Source: Cinclus cinclus (lineage: Eukaryota; Chordata; Aves; Passeriformes; Cinclidae). Taken from it: 64,000 nt of DNA. The position numbers were made by a program, and so were the translations under genes. The stretch is from the NCBI RefSeq assembly GCF_963662255.1, contig NC_085055.1, forward strand, positions 8,285,602 to 8,349,601, given 5' to 3'. Positions within the stretch are counted from its first letter, which is position 1. Every line of letters begins with the position of its first letter. A model generated the notes under the pieces. That model saw nothing but the letters and a program-made list of their open reading frames with translations, was not told the DNA's origin and made no database searches. Shown in pieces: positions 40,178 through 53,000 of this stretch.

Positions 40178-40261
40178 CTGACAAGATTGCAAATTGTCTG
40201 TGGAGCTGCTCTATTATATCCACTGCTACCAGTGGCCGTATCTCCTGCTGCATGATTTCGT
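40178..40261 (-). CDS. MCF2L2: MCF2L2 exon c2 (start of SEC14-like region)
   Basis: This 84-base exon enters with two bases of a split codon (AC) after a TTTTCCCTTCCACAG acceptor and leaves with one base at a GTAAG donor. It encodes residues 1-28 of the numbering used here: DEIMQQEIRPLVAVDIIEQL followed by HRQFAILS, then a split Gly. The DEIM(Q/H)Q start and the QL(H/K)(R/K)QFA segment are hallmarks of the N termini of MCF2L2 and MCF2L, just ahead of the CRAL-TRIO/SEC14 fold. It is the most 5' exon assigned with high confidence. Where the upstream exon lies is unresolved; two candidates are listed separately. Confidence 0.93.
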
Positions 40262-40430
40262 CTGTGGAAGGGAAAACAGAAATCTTCAGTGAGTTCATAA
40301 AGACTCAAAGATAATTTTTTCCTCCTTTGACAACCCAGTAAAATGAAGATAACACTCAAAGAAAAAGAGCCTAGCTGGACTATTGCCTGAGCTATTATAT
40401 GACTACTGTGGTAAAGATTGTGATACTTAC

Positions 40431-40449
40431 AGAGACTCCTCTTCAGCAT
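40431..40449 (-). CDS. Possible tiny alternative first coding exon
   Basis: An ATG at 40449 is followed by six codons (MLKRSL) and one base, then a consensus donor (GTAAGT). The phase-1 end would join c2 across a 169-base intron to give MLKRSL-Y-EIMQQE. The human protein, as I recall, also starts with Met-Leu a short distance upstream of DEIMQQ, but the rest does not match and the bird version would be much shorter. Upstream in frame there is a TGA nine codons before the ATG. A strong donor near c2 could be chance. Confidence 0.25.
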
Positions 40450-41449
40450 GTTAGCTTCATCTATTGCCTTGTGATTTCAGGGAGAGCTTTCCATAAACCA
40501 GCTCCAGTAGATTTTCCAGAGCTTGCTGCAGGTTTGCTCAAGCCGACAGCCTGTTCCTTACTGCTTCAGGTTCCATATTAAGTCATTGCATTTGGCCTCC
40601 CACTACAGCAGTTTTTCAGACTTTGAAACAGTGAAGTCTATTCCACATCTGTGGCCGTGTTCCACCCTGAACTCTTGGATCTCTGCTAGAGAACTTTGTG
40701 TAACCAGCCAATCCACATGGTTTCCTTTCCTGACGCTTTTTCCGCTACAAGCAAATACATAGTAAAAGGAGGAAGTAAGGGCCTGTGAGACTTTCTTCTC
40801 ATGAAAACAAAGCCTGCTATTTTGTAATAAAGACTAAAAAGTTAAAAAGTAACTTGGCAAGTAGCTGGGCAAAAATGACCTCAACTTTTATGTGTGATCT
40901 ATGGAGTGAAAAGCAATTACAGTCTCACATGGAGCTAATTTGATCTCTTTTTGTAACAGGTGCACACAGTTATTTTCCCCACGCTTTATACCAGTCTAAA
41001 GCAGTAACATTTACTGAGAAATGTCTGCAAACTCAACTGGCAGGATCAAGGTTTATGTTACAATAACACCTACTGGAACTACTCCTTTAGCCACTGTACA
41101 GAACAACAACCAGTTCTGGTGCTGTATCTATACACCTCTAAGTGCCCAGACAACAGGTGGAAGGAAGGAGGCTGGGTCCAGATAGACCACAGACCTGAGT
41201 CAGGGCAGGCAGTTGTCCCATTTAAGCACCAAGATCTTAACTGTGAATTCAACACAGGCACTGAAATACTTTTGTGCACCTGGTTCTAAACTAACAGTGG
41301 AGAAACAGAGAGGGAGATCAGAGAAGTTAGAGATTAGCTTCTTTCTCCTGTACCCTAGTCTACTACCCAAAATATCTTCTCTGTCTTGTTTTCAGACATC
41401 CACCCTGATCCTTTCCAGAACCAGGGATTCTAGGTTTTAAATGACACAA

Positions 41450-41552
41450 TGTCACAGAATTCACAGAATGACTATGACTAGGTTGGAAGAAACCTTCAAG
41501 ATCAGTGAGTCCAACCCATGCCCTAATACCTCAACTAGACAATGGTACCTGA
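41450..41552 (-). mobile_element. CR1 LINE 3' end fragment
   Basis: The plus strand reads CACAGAATTCACAGAATGAC, then GGTTGGAAGAAACCTTCAAG, then ATC...GAGTCCAACCCATG and CCTAATACCTCAACTAGACA. This is the reverse complement of the usual 3' end of avian CR1 elements, with its ATTCTRTG-type tail repeat at the left. It places the element on the minus strand. It is short, diverged and lacks reverse transcriptase sequence. Confidence 0.75.
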
Positions 41553-44500
41553 GAAACCTCAGGCATCAGCCATAAAAGGAAACACTGTTGATTTCAACAC
41601 CCAGCAAAGTTATTGTGACATCTGTACAGTCCCACAGGTGGTCAGGTACACTCAGGTTTGACCAGGACTGAGATTATGCCAAACATCTGCAAAAATAGAA
41701 AAATGTTTTCTACAATGGATGACAGAATCACAAGGAGGCTCAACAGAAATGTAAATTAACTAGAAAAGGTGCTACCATCTCTCACCTCTCAGAGACTTGC
41801 CCAGCCCTCCAGGGTAACAAACCTGCCAGTACTTCAGTTTGTGTTTGGTGTGTGCCAGTGTGAAGACATCATTAATATCAACCAGTCTTGAGCAAAACAA
41901 AAATTCCACCACCCACCCTACCCCTATTTAGTTTTATTAGCTTGCTCTAAACATAGCTTAGTTTCTGGATTCTAAATATCCTTTCTATTTCAAAAGTTTT
42001 TTGTGGTAAGGATAAGACGAAGCAAAAGAAACAAGAACTACAGAGTGCCAATTAGTTCTCATCAAATCTCCTGCCTGGGCAATATGAACTGCACGGGATT
42101 TGCTGGAAAACTCACACTCAGGAGGAGATGCTCAGATGATGGAAAGGTGGTACAAAACATGTTCAGTCACTAGGAATCACACATTCAATAAGTAAGTACA
42201 GTCTACACACTGACATGCTGGGAAAATAAATTGCAGCAGAAGAAACTAGCAGGAGACTGAGAAAACCTGAGGAAACTAGAAGGTTTTCATGAGCCCAAAT
42301 GGCAAATCACATCATGTGGCTATGAAATGTCAGCAGCTGTAGCCAACAGAACTCAAGGTCCCATTTGCCCATTTGTATCTTCCTCTAGGACAGTCCTTAA
42401 AGGTAGTTACTCCCCAACATGGAAGAATTTGTAGCACTATAACAGCACAGAACTTGCAGTAGAAGTCCCAGTCCTTGGAAACATGATTACCTGAGGCTGC
42501 TGGAGGAAGTTTTTAATCTTTAACTAGAAGAAAATCTTGGGGAAAAAAAATCATATAAGCAAACCAAGAGACGCAAGTCTGGGTTTGTTACAAAGCTATG
42601 ATATTTGCATAAGATCAATGAGCATTAATAATTTATATCTTCCCCTAGCTTTATCTCAGGAAGCTCTGAAGTCTCTCTGGTCTGTACTGCAAGTGAGAAG
42701 GCAAAAGGAAGTGCTGTTCACCCTCCTGGACAGAAGCAAGGTACCATTTTTCTGTTGGATTGATATTCCAGCTGAGAAACCATTTTTTCAGGGTGACATG
42801 AGCCAGTATTGAGCTGACAGGTTCATAGACACTTCAGAAAAACTTACTGATGATAGATACATTTTAACACTACATGGGGTCAAGGGAAAGTTTCAGGAAG
42901 CTGTAAAGCTGTAGGACCTTGACAACTAACTTGTTTCATTGCAACCCTTGCTAATACTTACAGAGGAGATTGGACAAACTCCTGGTCACTTCAGAGCAGT
43001 CCTGTCCTCTGATAAAATCTGTATAGGCATGCAACTCAAGATCTTATTAAAACATACACCAGAGGAGTCTGGAACATATTCATTTTGGGAAACTCAACTC
43101 AGACATTTCCCACCTTCTGTATGATTGCTCTTGTGGTCTTAACTTTTTTTATTTTTTTTTAAGAGGCAGTTATTCATGGCCTCTAAAATTTAAAAAAGAA
43201 AAATGTAATTGTTTGGTGTTACACTGAACAATCCTCTATACAAGTCATCAAAGATTAACATTTCCATATATCACACAGTTCTACATGATTTGAATTAATT
43301 AAATTTGTCAGGACAATTTAAATTTGAATAAGGATGTGATAAAAGAAGGGGGGAAAAGAGAAAAAAAGAAACAAGTCAGTTCATTTACTCTTGGTTCTCC
43401 TCTCAAACTATTATAAATCCAATTCCTAGCAGAGGCCAGTTTCAATGCAGAAGAATTAGGCCTTACAGTTTTGCTTCCCAAGGTTTTCTACCAAGGGGGA
43501 GAAAAAGAAAAGCAATTACTATAGCCATCTGTCCGGCACAGCTTCTCCTCCTTCCCAGCTCTCTAGGGAGGCTCACTGGAAATGTGCTATCTGATCGCCA
43601 AGGAGAAAGTAATTCAGTTATGTTTCATAATTCCTCATTCAAAAATGAAACCTGCTTGGGCTTGCACAAACACACTTGCTTATTCTGTGTCTCACCCATC
43701 TGTATGTGCTCCCACAGCAGGTCTGGAGGAGCTACACCAACAGCAAATGATTAAAAGCAACGAAGAATATCCCCTTGTCTTTTCCTCTCTTCTCTGAGCA
43801 GACACAAACTAGTTTACATGTTAATGGCAACTAATTGTTTCCAACAGTGCTGTGGAGGTGACCTGCTGGAGTGAAGGACTGAACTGCACCAAGCAGATTG
43901 ACACAGCAGTGCCTGTTGCTCCACCAAGGACAATTAAAGGCCACCAGCCACAACAGGACACTGGGGCTTCTTTAAGTGGCTGAAGGGTACAACAGCCTGG
44001 CCTTCTGTTGACTGCAGGAGACAACGGCTTCAATACCCCATCTGAAGTCACTACTCTTGGAATAATGGGTTACAAATTTTCAGAGCAAAGTTCATCTCTT
44101 CTTGAGAGAGCCTAATATGTAATTCACAGGGAAGGAAGACAGCTGGGACTGAAAGAAAATCTTTTCTAAAATAGTAGTGTACATCAGCCTACTTCTACTT
44201 TGTGCAAGCTCTGTCAAAAGTTATGCTCAGAGCTTTCATAATTGTTTGGAGAAAAATCAGATTGCTGATGTGATAGAAAAGGGTCAGACAGGTTAATAAG
44301 CATGAGGCCAGATATTTCATTTTAAGAACATGAAAGGACACCTCATGTTATGTGTTCTCATGCTCTTTAAAAAGTACCAAAAGATAAATCCAGAGTTTGA
44401 AAGTTGCAGAATTCCTACAGTTCAGAACTTCTTCCAGGTCCTGAGTCTGCTTTGCTTGTCACTAATAACAGCAAAGCCCAGCAGAGCTAAGTTAGAATGC

Positions 44501-45056
44501 AAGAATTAAACACACTAAGGAAACAAATTTGCACTGATAAGGTTTAAGCAGGTTAAAGGATTTGAGAAGATTCTGTCCCACCAGAATTCCCAGTTCAAGC
44601 CCTTAAGCAAAACATTTCTGAAGGTCAAAAAGAACTTCAAAATTATTGTATCAGAGAAAGAATTTCTTAGTTTGGATTCCTTTTTTAAATTTCTATTTAT
44701 TTTTCTTTCTCATCATTTGTGCCCCTTGCTTACTTTCTGAAAAGGTTTGCTTATTCTCTCAGCCCTAGCAGACAAACAGTGAGGTCAGTTACTGATACAA
44801 GTTGCTGTGCTACAGATTGTTCTAAAGAGGAACTAAAAATCCAGCTATAAACAGAAAGGAAATCCCATCCTTTCTCTTATTCTTCTGCACATTGCTGTCA
44901 CCTCTTTTTTTGATAATCCATGTTAAGTCAACCGAAAACTAAGCCAGGAATAAAGTTGTTGTAATAAGGTAAAGCAATCATTTCCTTAGTGATTGATTCT
45001 GATCTGGGTTAGTTCTCTGCAAAGATGCTTGAAGGGTACAAGTGCTAGTAATGCAT

Positions 45057-45088
45057 GGGGCGGGGGGGGGGGGGGGGGGGGGGGGTGG
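45057..45088 (+). repeat. Long G homopolymer (24 G) with flanking G runs
   Basis: GGGG, C, then 24 consecutive G at 45062-45085, T and GG. It is the most extreme base-composition feature in the window. A G-quadruplex is plausible on the plus strand, and a C24 tract on the transcribed side of MCF2L2. The exact length is also the kind of thing sequencing gets wrong. Confidence 0.9.
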
Positions 45089-47544
45089 CAAAGCCAGGAC
45101 TACCCCATCCAGCAGAGAATCAGACTTAGGTCAGCTAAGACCAAAAGCCAAAATTAAGCACAGGTGACTGGTATCAACTTTTCTCTCAGATCAATTTTTC
45201 ACCAAGCACGACTGTAAAACCTACAGAGAGTATTTGTTTAAATGCAATTTATCTTCTGATTAAAGTCAAGTTTCACATCAATGTTTGGTAGCCAACTTCC
45301 AAAGACTGAAGATCCTTCTGAAATATTTAAGTAACTCTTGTTCATGTTTGGAAATATCTGCTTAAGTTGCTAGATTTTTAGTTGCAACAGCAAGCCAGCT
45401 TTATGTACACTAGGGTAGTAGAAATCTGGAGAGGCAAGGTTAGGAGCAAGACTCTGTCTTGAGGGATGTATTGCCAACATGTTCCAATCCCTTGAGAAGA
45501 GGATAGACTGAGGCCATGGTGTGAAAGGAAATGCCTTGCAAACTTTCCCAAACAATCTCCATGACAGGTTAGAAATGTATCTTTCTCTGAAGAGCTCAAA
45601 AGCCTGTGAATCCACCTGGGCAGAAGCTGAACTAGTGCCTGATGTGATTTTCTGTCATGCAGCACATCTGAAGTTTTGTCCTGTCATTACACTGAGTTGT
45701 GATTGGTATTTCCAAGGCATTCTGTGCAACTTAATGATGGATGTACAGCTTTACCTGAGCCTGGCTCTGCAGGCACATATTTCTGCTGATTTTAAGTATT
45801 TCAGGGAAGACTGCTCAAATTCTTTGGATCACTGCATTTTTCAATTAATCTCATTTACCAAATTTGATGCTAATTTTAACATAGAATTACAGGAGTGGGA
45901 GAGGTCACAGATTAAAAAAACCTGTTCAGAGGCTGTGTTTTCCTGCGCTCCAGGAGTGGTTACAGACTTCATTAAAGTTGTTTCTACAGGCAGGAACATA
46001 CACATTAGGAGACTACTGCAGCTGACTTATAAGGGGGAGAAAGTAGAGCTGTTCATATAAAAAAACTGAAATCTTGCCCTCCCAAATGGAAATGCATCCT
46101 CTAGGCATTATGTCAGCTTTCTAAGCCCATGTCAAAATATCTTGGAATACACTTCCATGGACGAAGAAACAGATTTTGTTGTTTTTTCCATTTAACCACT
46201 TCTTCAAAAACAGTCTTTGGATGCTTTATTTTGATGGAGATTTTTGTTTGTTTGTTTTAAAAAAGTCTTACAATTGATTGGTAAATTTAAAAACATTGAA
46301 ATCTTTCTTCTGCATAGGTAAACTTCATTTTGATTTACTGTTGGTACATTCTGCAAAAATACACTGATGTGTATAAATTCATGCTTATAGCCACACTTCA
46401 AGGATTTCAATGACTACTTATGTTTAGAACACACCATACGTTTATGCACACGTCTAGGAATTCTCTGTTAATAATCCCCATAAAAGCTAAATTTACAGAC
46501 TAATATTAAATTCTCAAAGCACTCTCCACTGTTGAGTTCAAGTGACTTCACATCCCAGCCTATTATGAAGATACTTCCTATTATACTTCTGTAAAATAGT
46601 AAGAAATAGGTAAGAAATTATTAACAATTCTTCACCCTACATTATGAATTATCTGTAATCAGAAAAGATCTAAAGAAACACACCACACCACATCATTTGC
46701 TCAGCAAGATATTGCTTGATTTCACAGACCACCCCCTGGTGGGAGGGTGCTACATGATACTATCCACAAAACTGAAACTTCCCAGATAAAAGGCATTAAA
46801 GGCAAAGTTCTAATCTCAGCATTTGAGAAATAAATGCAGATTTATAGCAGCATGGGACAGTCTCTTGCCTAGTGCCTCAGTAGTAAAAACTTCTTGATAG
46901 TTTCTGATTTTTGCGAGAGAAAAGTTAATTCATCTTCTTCCCAAAAATCTGTCCTTCACAACAATGCTGGATTGCTAGAACACAAATTCCTGCTCAGAGA
47001 ATAGAACAAAAGAACATTTCCATAATATCTTGTTAAAAACCATCATGAATAACAAAACCCACATGTGGCAAACTGTAAAGCTAAAATATGCTCGCTACGA
47101 TGGCTGGACACTGAACTAATTAAGAGATGCAGCAGACTGTACAGCAGACTTCATTCCTCTCTCCCCAGCCTGCCAGCAGACAAGTTTCATAGCTGAAATT
47201 GTATCTTAGAAAAATTCTAGCCACTGGCTCTGCCCTGAACTCTTCTTGCATCCAGCAAAATAATTTCAGAGCCTATTCACATAATTTCCGATCTCAGGAG
47301 CTGAAGGACTGGTTGCTTGCTCACTGCTGAACAGAGGCTAGTTAGCTCAAAAATATTTCCCTGGTTACCGTCAATGGAGACAAACCGTGAGCCACAGCAG
47401 CCACCACTGCTGCCAGCAGCATCTGAGTTTTATCTCCGGATCAAATACCGCTCAAGAGATCTCCCAGCCACCCTCCTGCAGCCTTCTCCAAGCTGTCACC
47501 AGCAGCTGAGCTCGGATGTCCACTAGGAGAAGCAACAGAAAGAC

Positions 47545-47905
47545 ACCGCGAAGAGCGGAGCCCCCCCTGAGCCCCCCGAGGCACTCACGAGCCCGTGCCC
47601 TCCCTGCTGGGCAGCCTGGCTTCTCGGCAGTCCCGCCGTGGCAATGAGCAATGAGCTCACCGAGCCGGCGGGGAGGGATGGAGAGAGGCAGCGCTCTGTG
47701 GAAGCAATCCTGGATCCAACCAACGGTGCACCCAAGAGCTGACGCTCTCCTGGAGGAGTCTGAACTAATCGCTTAGTAACAGCTTCGAGGCAAACCACAG
47801 CAGAGACCACTGCCTCGCACCGTGCCCAGGCTATAACCCTGCCCGCGGTACAGCAGCCTCGTCCCGCCTGGACAGCTCTCCTCAGGCTCCTCCAAACTAA
47901 AGGAC
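47545..47905. promoter_or_regulatory. CpG-rich, promoter-like block
   Basis: I count about two dozen CpG dinucleotides in roughly 350 bases, against a CpG-poor background on both sides. GC content is clearly raised. On the minus strand two good donors follow it (CTCG then GTGAGC near 47655, and CTC then GTGAGT near 47585), so it could drive an MCF2L2 transcript with a noncoding first exon. Both donors are phase 0 in the only long minus ORF (from 47918), which would not fit c2, so a coding exon here is unlikely. A plus-strand or bidirectional transcript is also possible. No TATA box stands out. Confidence 0.55.
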
Positions 47906-49894
47906 GCTCTGGAGACATTCACAGCTTGGCACAAACGAAAAAAAATACAGCCCAACAAGCAACAAAACAGATTCACTTGCTCAGACTAAGGCATGGAAAG
48001 GGCTTTCATTAAAATAACTCTAAATAGTAGGGTATTCAGGGCCAAGGGAAACCAGCAGTGCTGCCGTCAATAGCTGTCTCGGAGTGCTATCCCGAAGGCA
48101 CACCCACATGTCAGAATATAGTCCTGTTGCTTAAAGACAAAGGAGAAGACTGTGTGAGACCTATGAATTTGGTAGGAAACATGACCTCAGGTTTTGAACA
48201 GGGGAGTAATCACTTTTATATATTTAGTTCAATTAATACTTCAGGACACAAGTTTTCAGTGCATGAAGGGAGTACGTGTGTGGCTTGGTGAAGGTAACAT
48301 CACACCTACAGCAGTCTGAAGCAATACTGGGAAGCAACATTAACATTAGATTAACTCATAAAATGTACTGTCCCCCACAACCCCCAGCAGCTCTGTAGCT
48401 TTAGATACAAATCACTCTTTGCCCAAGCTGCGGTAGCTGTCCTCTAGGATGCGTAATGTAATGGCAATACCTAGTTTGTTCTGTGTCTTCAGGCTCCAAG
48501 AAGACAAGTGTCATTCATTTTATAGATAGGGAAATCCAGACCATCAGTCAACCTCAGTTTTCCCCAGCTGTAAATTGAGGAGCAGACCAAAGTTGTTTTT
48601 ACAGACAGGCTACTGGACAGTGGATCTGGCTTAAGGATAATACACCCAGTATTTCCATCCTTCTCCCATCAGCTAACCAACACAAACTATGACAATGCTT
48701 ATAGTATAGCATGAGAAAACTAACAGAATTTTCTATGTAGTTACAAATAAATGACAGATCTAAGCAGAACATCACTGTGCTTGGTACAAGATACACTGAA
48801 GAGCTAATGACACCTGTAGCTTTACAGACACTACTTGGTGGATAAAGGTGTATCAGGAGAGTGGCAAGATACATGGATTTTATACTGCACTTCCTTTCCC
48901 AGCCTCCCCTACACTGCCTGCCAAACAAGTGAATTCATCAGTTGTAGTAGGTGTGCAATGTTACTCTCTGCTGCCTGTACCAGTATAAATGTCCACGTGT
49001 AACCAATGTACAGAATCTGTCTCCCATTCCAGACACCTTGTGCTCCCCTGGGAGCTTCCCCTCCAGCTCTGCTTGTGCAGAGCAAACAGATCACATCCCA
49101 GTTAGCCACCAAGCCCAGCTCAGCGCCAGGGGAGCCAAGGCAGCAGCAGAGCTGTGCACAGCTGGGTCCCCAGCCAGGTGTGGGTAGTGCAGGGCCTCTC
49201 CTGGCACCATCTGTCATCTTCCTGCTGGGATTGGCCTCCCTGGGAGCACAGAGGGACAAACTTCACAGCTTTACAGACAAGTGTCACATTGGTCCCGGTG
49301 GCTGGTAAATGTGCTGGATTATTACAGTCTAAAAGGCACTTTAACCCTGTGTGTAGAGATGCTGCAGAAGTAGCAGATCCAGACATGGAGACAGAAGATT
49401 AAATGCTACTCTGCAAGTGAATGTAAATTACTAAACTAATGTGGATTCAGGATATAAGGAGAGGAATGAACTCACCATGAAAATGGCACCAAGAAATTCC
49501 TCTCAGGCCACTACATTCTCCTCAGGCAGTACTTTAAGTTTCATAAGCTAAATTTACACATCAGACATTTTTTCATTTGGGTAATTAGTACAGGTAATTT
49601 CAGTATGCACTGGCAAAATGTCTTTGCCAATCTGAAAAGGCTTAGTTGTGCCTTTCTCAGAAGAACAGTATTTTGTACTATCCAAACATTGTCCTACCAG
49701 TATACAATCCATACAATAGGGTGATGCTGATGTTTCAGTTTTTGTTACTGGAAAGCAACTGTATCACACAATTAAGTTTACTTTAAAAAATAATATTAAA
49801 GGACACAATCCTCTCTGGCTACGATACAGCCCAGTTTCATTGAAATAACTTGCACCATGTCAGCATCTGTCTCCACATGTTCATGTGTTCATAC

Positions 49895-50013
49895 CTGTGG
49901 GCGTGGGCTTCCAAAAGCATGACAAGGAATGGCTCACACCCAAGTGCCTCTAACTCGGAGACCATCTTCCCAGATTCTTCCACTGCAGGACCAGAGAGGA
50001 CCACTAGGTTCAT
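49895..50013 (-). other. Protein-like ORF segment ending at a splice donor
   Basis: An ATG at 50013 opens 39 codons (MNLVVLSGPAVEESGKMVSE, then LEALGCEPFLVMLLEAHAH) and two bases before a GTATGA donor. The composition looks more protein-like than neighbouring ORFs. I do not recognise it, and its phase-2 end cannot join c2 in frame. It may be chance or an exon of an unrecognised minus-strand transcript. Confidence 0.2.
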
Positions 50014-53000
50014 TGTGTTTGACTTGTTGAACACACAAGATGTTCATGGAAATTGGATTAAACCAGCATTTTAGAAAGCTCTTTAATCTCATGTTAAAGA
50101 CTTCAGGCAACTGAAAATCCACTGTTTCCGCTAGAGATGGCCTAACACAAAGAAACTGGCTTGTGTTTCACAGCCCCCACTTTAACTTACAGCCCACTGA
50201 TTTCTATTGTGGTTTTGACCTGAAAATTTAAGTTGCTCCCAATTTAATCCATTCTCTGACAGATGTCACTTCTTGAGTTTAGTGGTAAAGTCAAGGGAAA
50301 ATGGAGCACAATTATACCTTTACCCCTCCCCATTTCACCTCAGCTTTTCCCAATGCTAGCAAATGATGACTTTACCAATTAACAATATCCCAATTTAAAA
50401 ATCAGGTCTTCAGTTCTGTAGACCTCCTCAGAGGTGCCCCCAGAAGCACACTATCTCAAGGTAGTGACTCAGGAGTTTAGACAAGTAGCTTAAACTGAGC
50501 AATCCCCAGTTTAATGACTCATAGGCACAGGTTCTGAATATAAATAAGGCGTTAAGTCTGTGCAAAGCAAAGATGCTGGGATATTCCAGCATAGAAGAAG
50601 GTGGGAAAAAAGCTTGGTCAATAATTCTCATCTGTTGTAAAAGTCTGGAGGATACTTTTTCCCCTTAAAAATGGAATTAACTAATAGGATCAGAAATTTG
50701 TGCAACAAGACACTTGGCATAGTCCAAATGTTCGTATATAGCTGCACTGCTCCAACCAAGCATTTATTTATCATTCCTTTATACTTGACCTTAAGTATTT
50801 CTAGTAGATAATTTGCAGGTGGTGAAGAAGGAAAGTCCATGTCTTAGAAAACTCCCTGGTCAGGCTAATCCACAGTAAGATTCAGGTAATGAAGCAGCAG
50901 TACAATTTGTATTAAAAAAATCAGTACATTATCACAACAGAATTGGGTCTTTAAGGGAGGCCTGAAGCAGCAGAACTGGCTGAATTTGGAGAATAAGCTT
51001 TGTGGGCATAACCAGGGTGAGAGCTCTGCACAGGCACTCTCCAACCCCCCAGCATACTCAGCACCATTCTCCCCTGAAATCTTCTCCCCAGACAGTTTAC
51101 ACTACAATTTAGGTAATAAAAAAAGCAAACTGCTCTATTATATTGCGGTAATAAGTCCCACAAGTTAACAAAACATTGCCAATTATAGCAATCTGCCTAT
51201 CCATGTTTAATGCTTTTCCATTTCACTGAGTTGTTTCTTATTCTGGTATCATGGGAGAAAGGGAAAAACATAAATACCCACAAGGCCTCTGCTATAACTT
51301 GCCCTCTGAGAATTTGTTCTCTTGATCCTTGCAGTACTACATCTCTCTCAGAATTCTTTTAAATGAAAATCAAGCTGTGCCCTCCCTGTTTCTCTCATAA
51401 TTGTCTGGACTTTTCTGATTACGTAAACAGGGTTTTAGTATTTCTCAACCACAGCAGAGCACACTGCATATGAATGGCAACAGGTGTAAAGAAACACAAG
51501 CATCTAAGATAATTCACTACCTGATTTAAGCAGTCACCAGCCTTGAGCACAGATGAAAAAAACACATTTATTCCCTTAAAATATATAATCAACTTGCGGT
51601 CTCAAGCTCCACTGCATTCAGAGACAGTCACAGCCAGCACAGGACCCATTCATCCATGTAAAACCCCCCTAGGTGTATGATCCCATTGGAGGACTTGAGC
51701 ATCACAAGACAGGCTAACTAGGAGCATGTGGGGACAAAGGGGCCAGTTTGGCAAGAGGTGTCCTCAAGCATTAAAGATGTTCACCAGCAGCTGGTCAACA
51801 TAAATAGTCAGGTCTGTGCTGAAAAGACACGAGCCATGGTCCAAGAATGATGTATTTCATGGCAAGAGGCTATGCTTTGCTTTCTGCCTCAGTATCTGTT
51901 TCGTGAGGAACTGAGGGCACTCCAACAATGAACAGCCCTGGACTGGAGTCCCTGCCACATCTCTGCTTGGCTTTCTGGGAGCTTCTTCCCTTTGGTTCTC
52001 ATAGCTGTGCTAAAACCAGCACCTTAGAGCTGCAGCTCCTGAGTCTCAAGGTCACATAGTGGTATTCAAAATAGCACCATTTGTACACCAGACCCCAGAG
52101 GGCACTTCATCACCTGTAGGCAGCTCATATAGCCTGTTGCAGGGAGCCAGGGCTGTGGAGCTCTGAGCAGGTGCCACGTGGCCAAAAGAAAACTGCCCTT
52201 CAGCTAGCCCCTCACAGCAGAACTTTATTTTTGTGAGCATTCACTATTTATCCCTTTACCTGAACAGAAGCCTACAACCACCCCTGTAACCACTCATCAG
52301 AACAAAACACACAGATTCAAAGAAAGCCTTGAAACTTGTATGACCCAGGAACTGGAATGGTTTGGCACAACACTGCTTGCTGCGGGGTACTGCTGATAAA
52401 AGGCAGGTAACCTGCTGGCCACTGCAACCATGTGGCCTCCATTTCTGCTGTAGTTACCTGCATGCCTTCCATATCTTCTCATTATGATATCTAATACACA
52501 AGATAAAATTGCCACAGAATATTCAAAGGGCTCCACAGGCATGGTCTGTATGTGTGTCTTGGGGATGGACAAGGTGGAAATTGTTCCATATTTTGGAGTG
52601 CTTGAAGTACTGAGTAAACATCAGCCAATTGGACCTGAGCAACACTCCAGCTCCATCTTTATACTGCAGAAAGGGTACCCCCCCTAAAGTAATGGTAAGC
52701 CAGGACATGCCACAGGGATCCTGCATTGCCACTAGGTTCAGAGAAATCCTGAGAAAAAGGCAATCAATGAGTCTTCGCTTGTAGGACTAGGTCGGGCAGA
52801 CAGAATCCAAGTTCTCTGGGACAGATAATTTTTCTGACTCTGTGTTTATGCAGCACAGACAGCTAAAGGAAACTAGTCTAGTCATGGAAGTAGTAATAAG
52901 AAGTAGCCATAACTACATCATCAGGATCCATTTTTTATGGAGGTCAGTAATTCCCACTCCTACTTTACAGATAAGAAAACACAGGCCAAAAAAAACCCAC

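Noticed and set aside
45521..46060. 179-codon ORF on the plus strand
   Set aside because: No recognisable domain, no upstream promoter features and no similarity I know. It is treated as chance in intronic sequence.
47523..47918. 131-codon minus ORF through the CpG-rich block as an MCF2L2 coding first exon
   Set aside because: Both available donors leave phase 0, while c2 needs one base from the upstream exon. The long ORF is better explained by high GC content.
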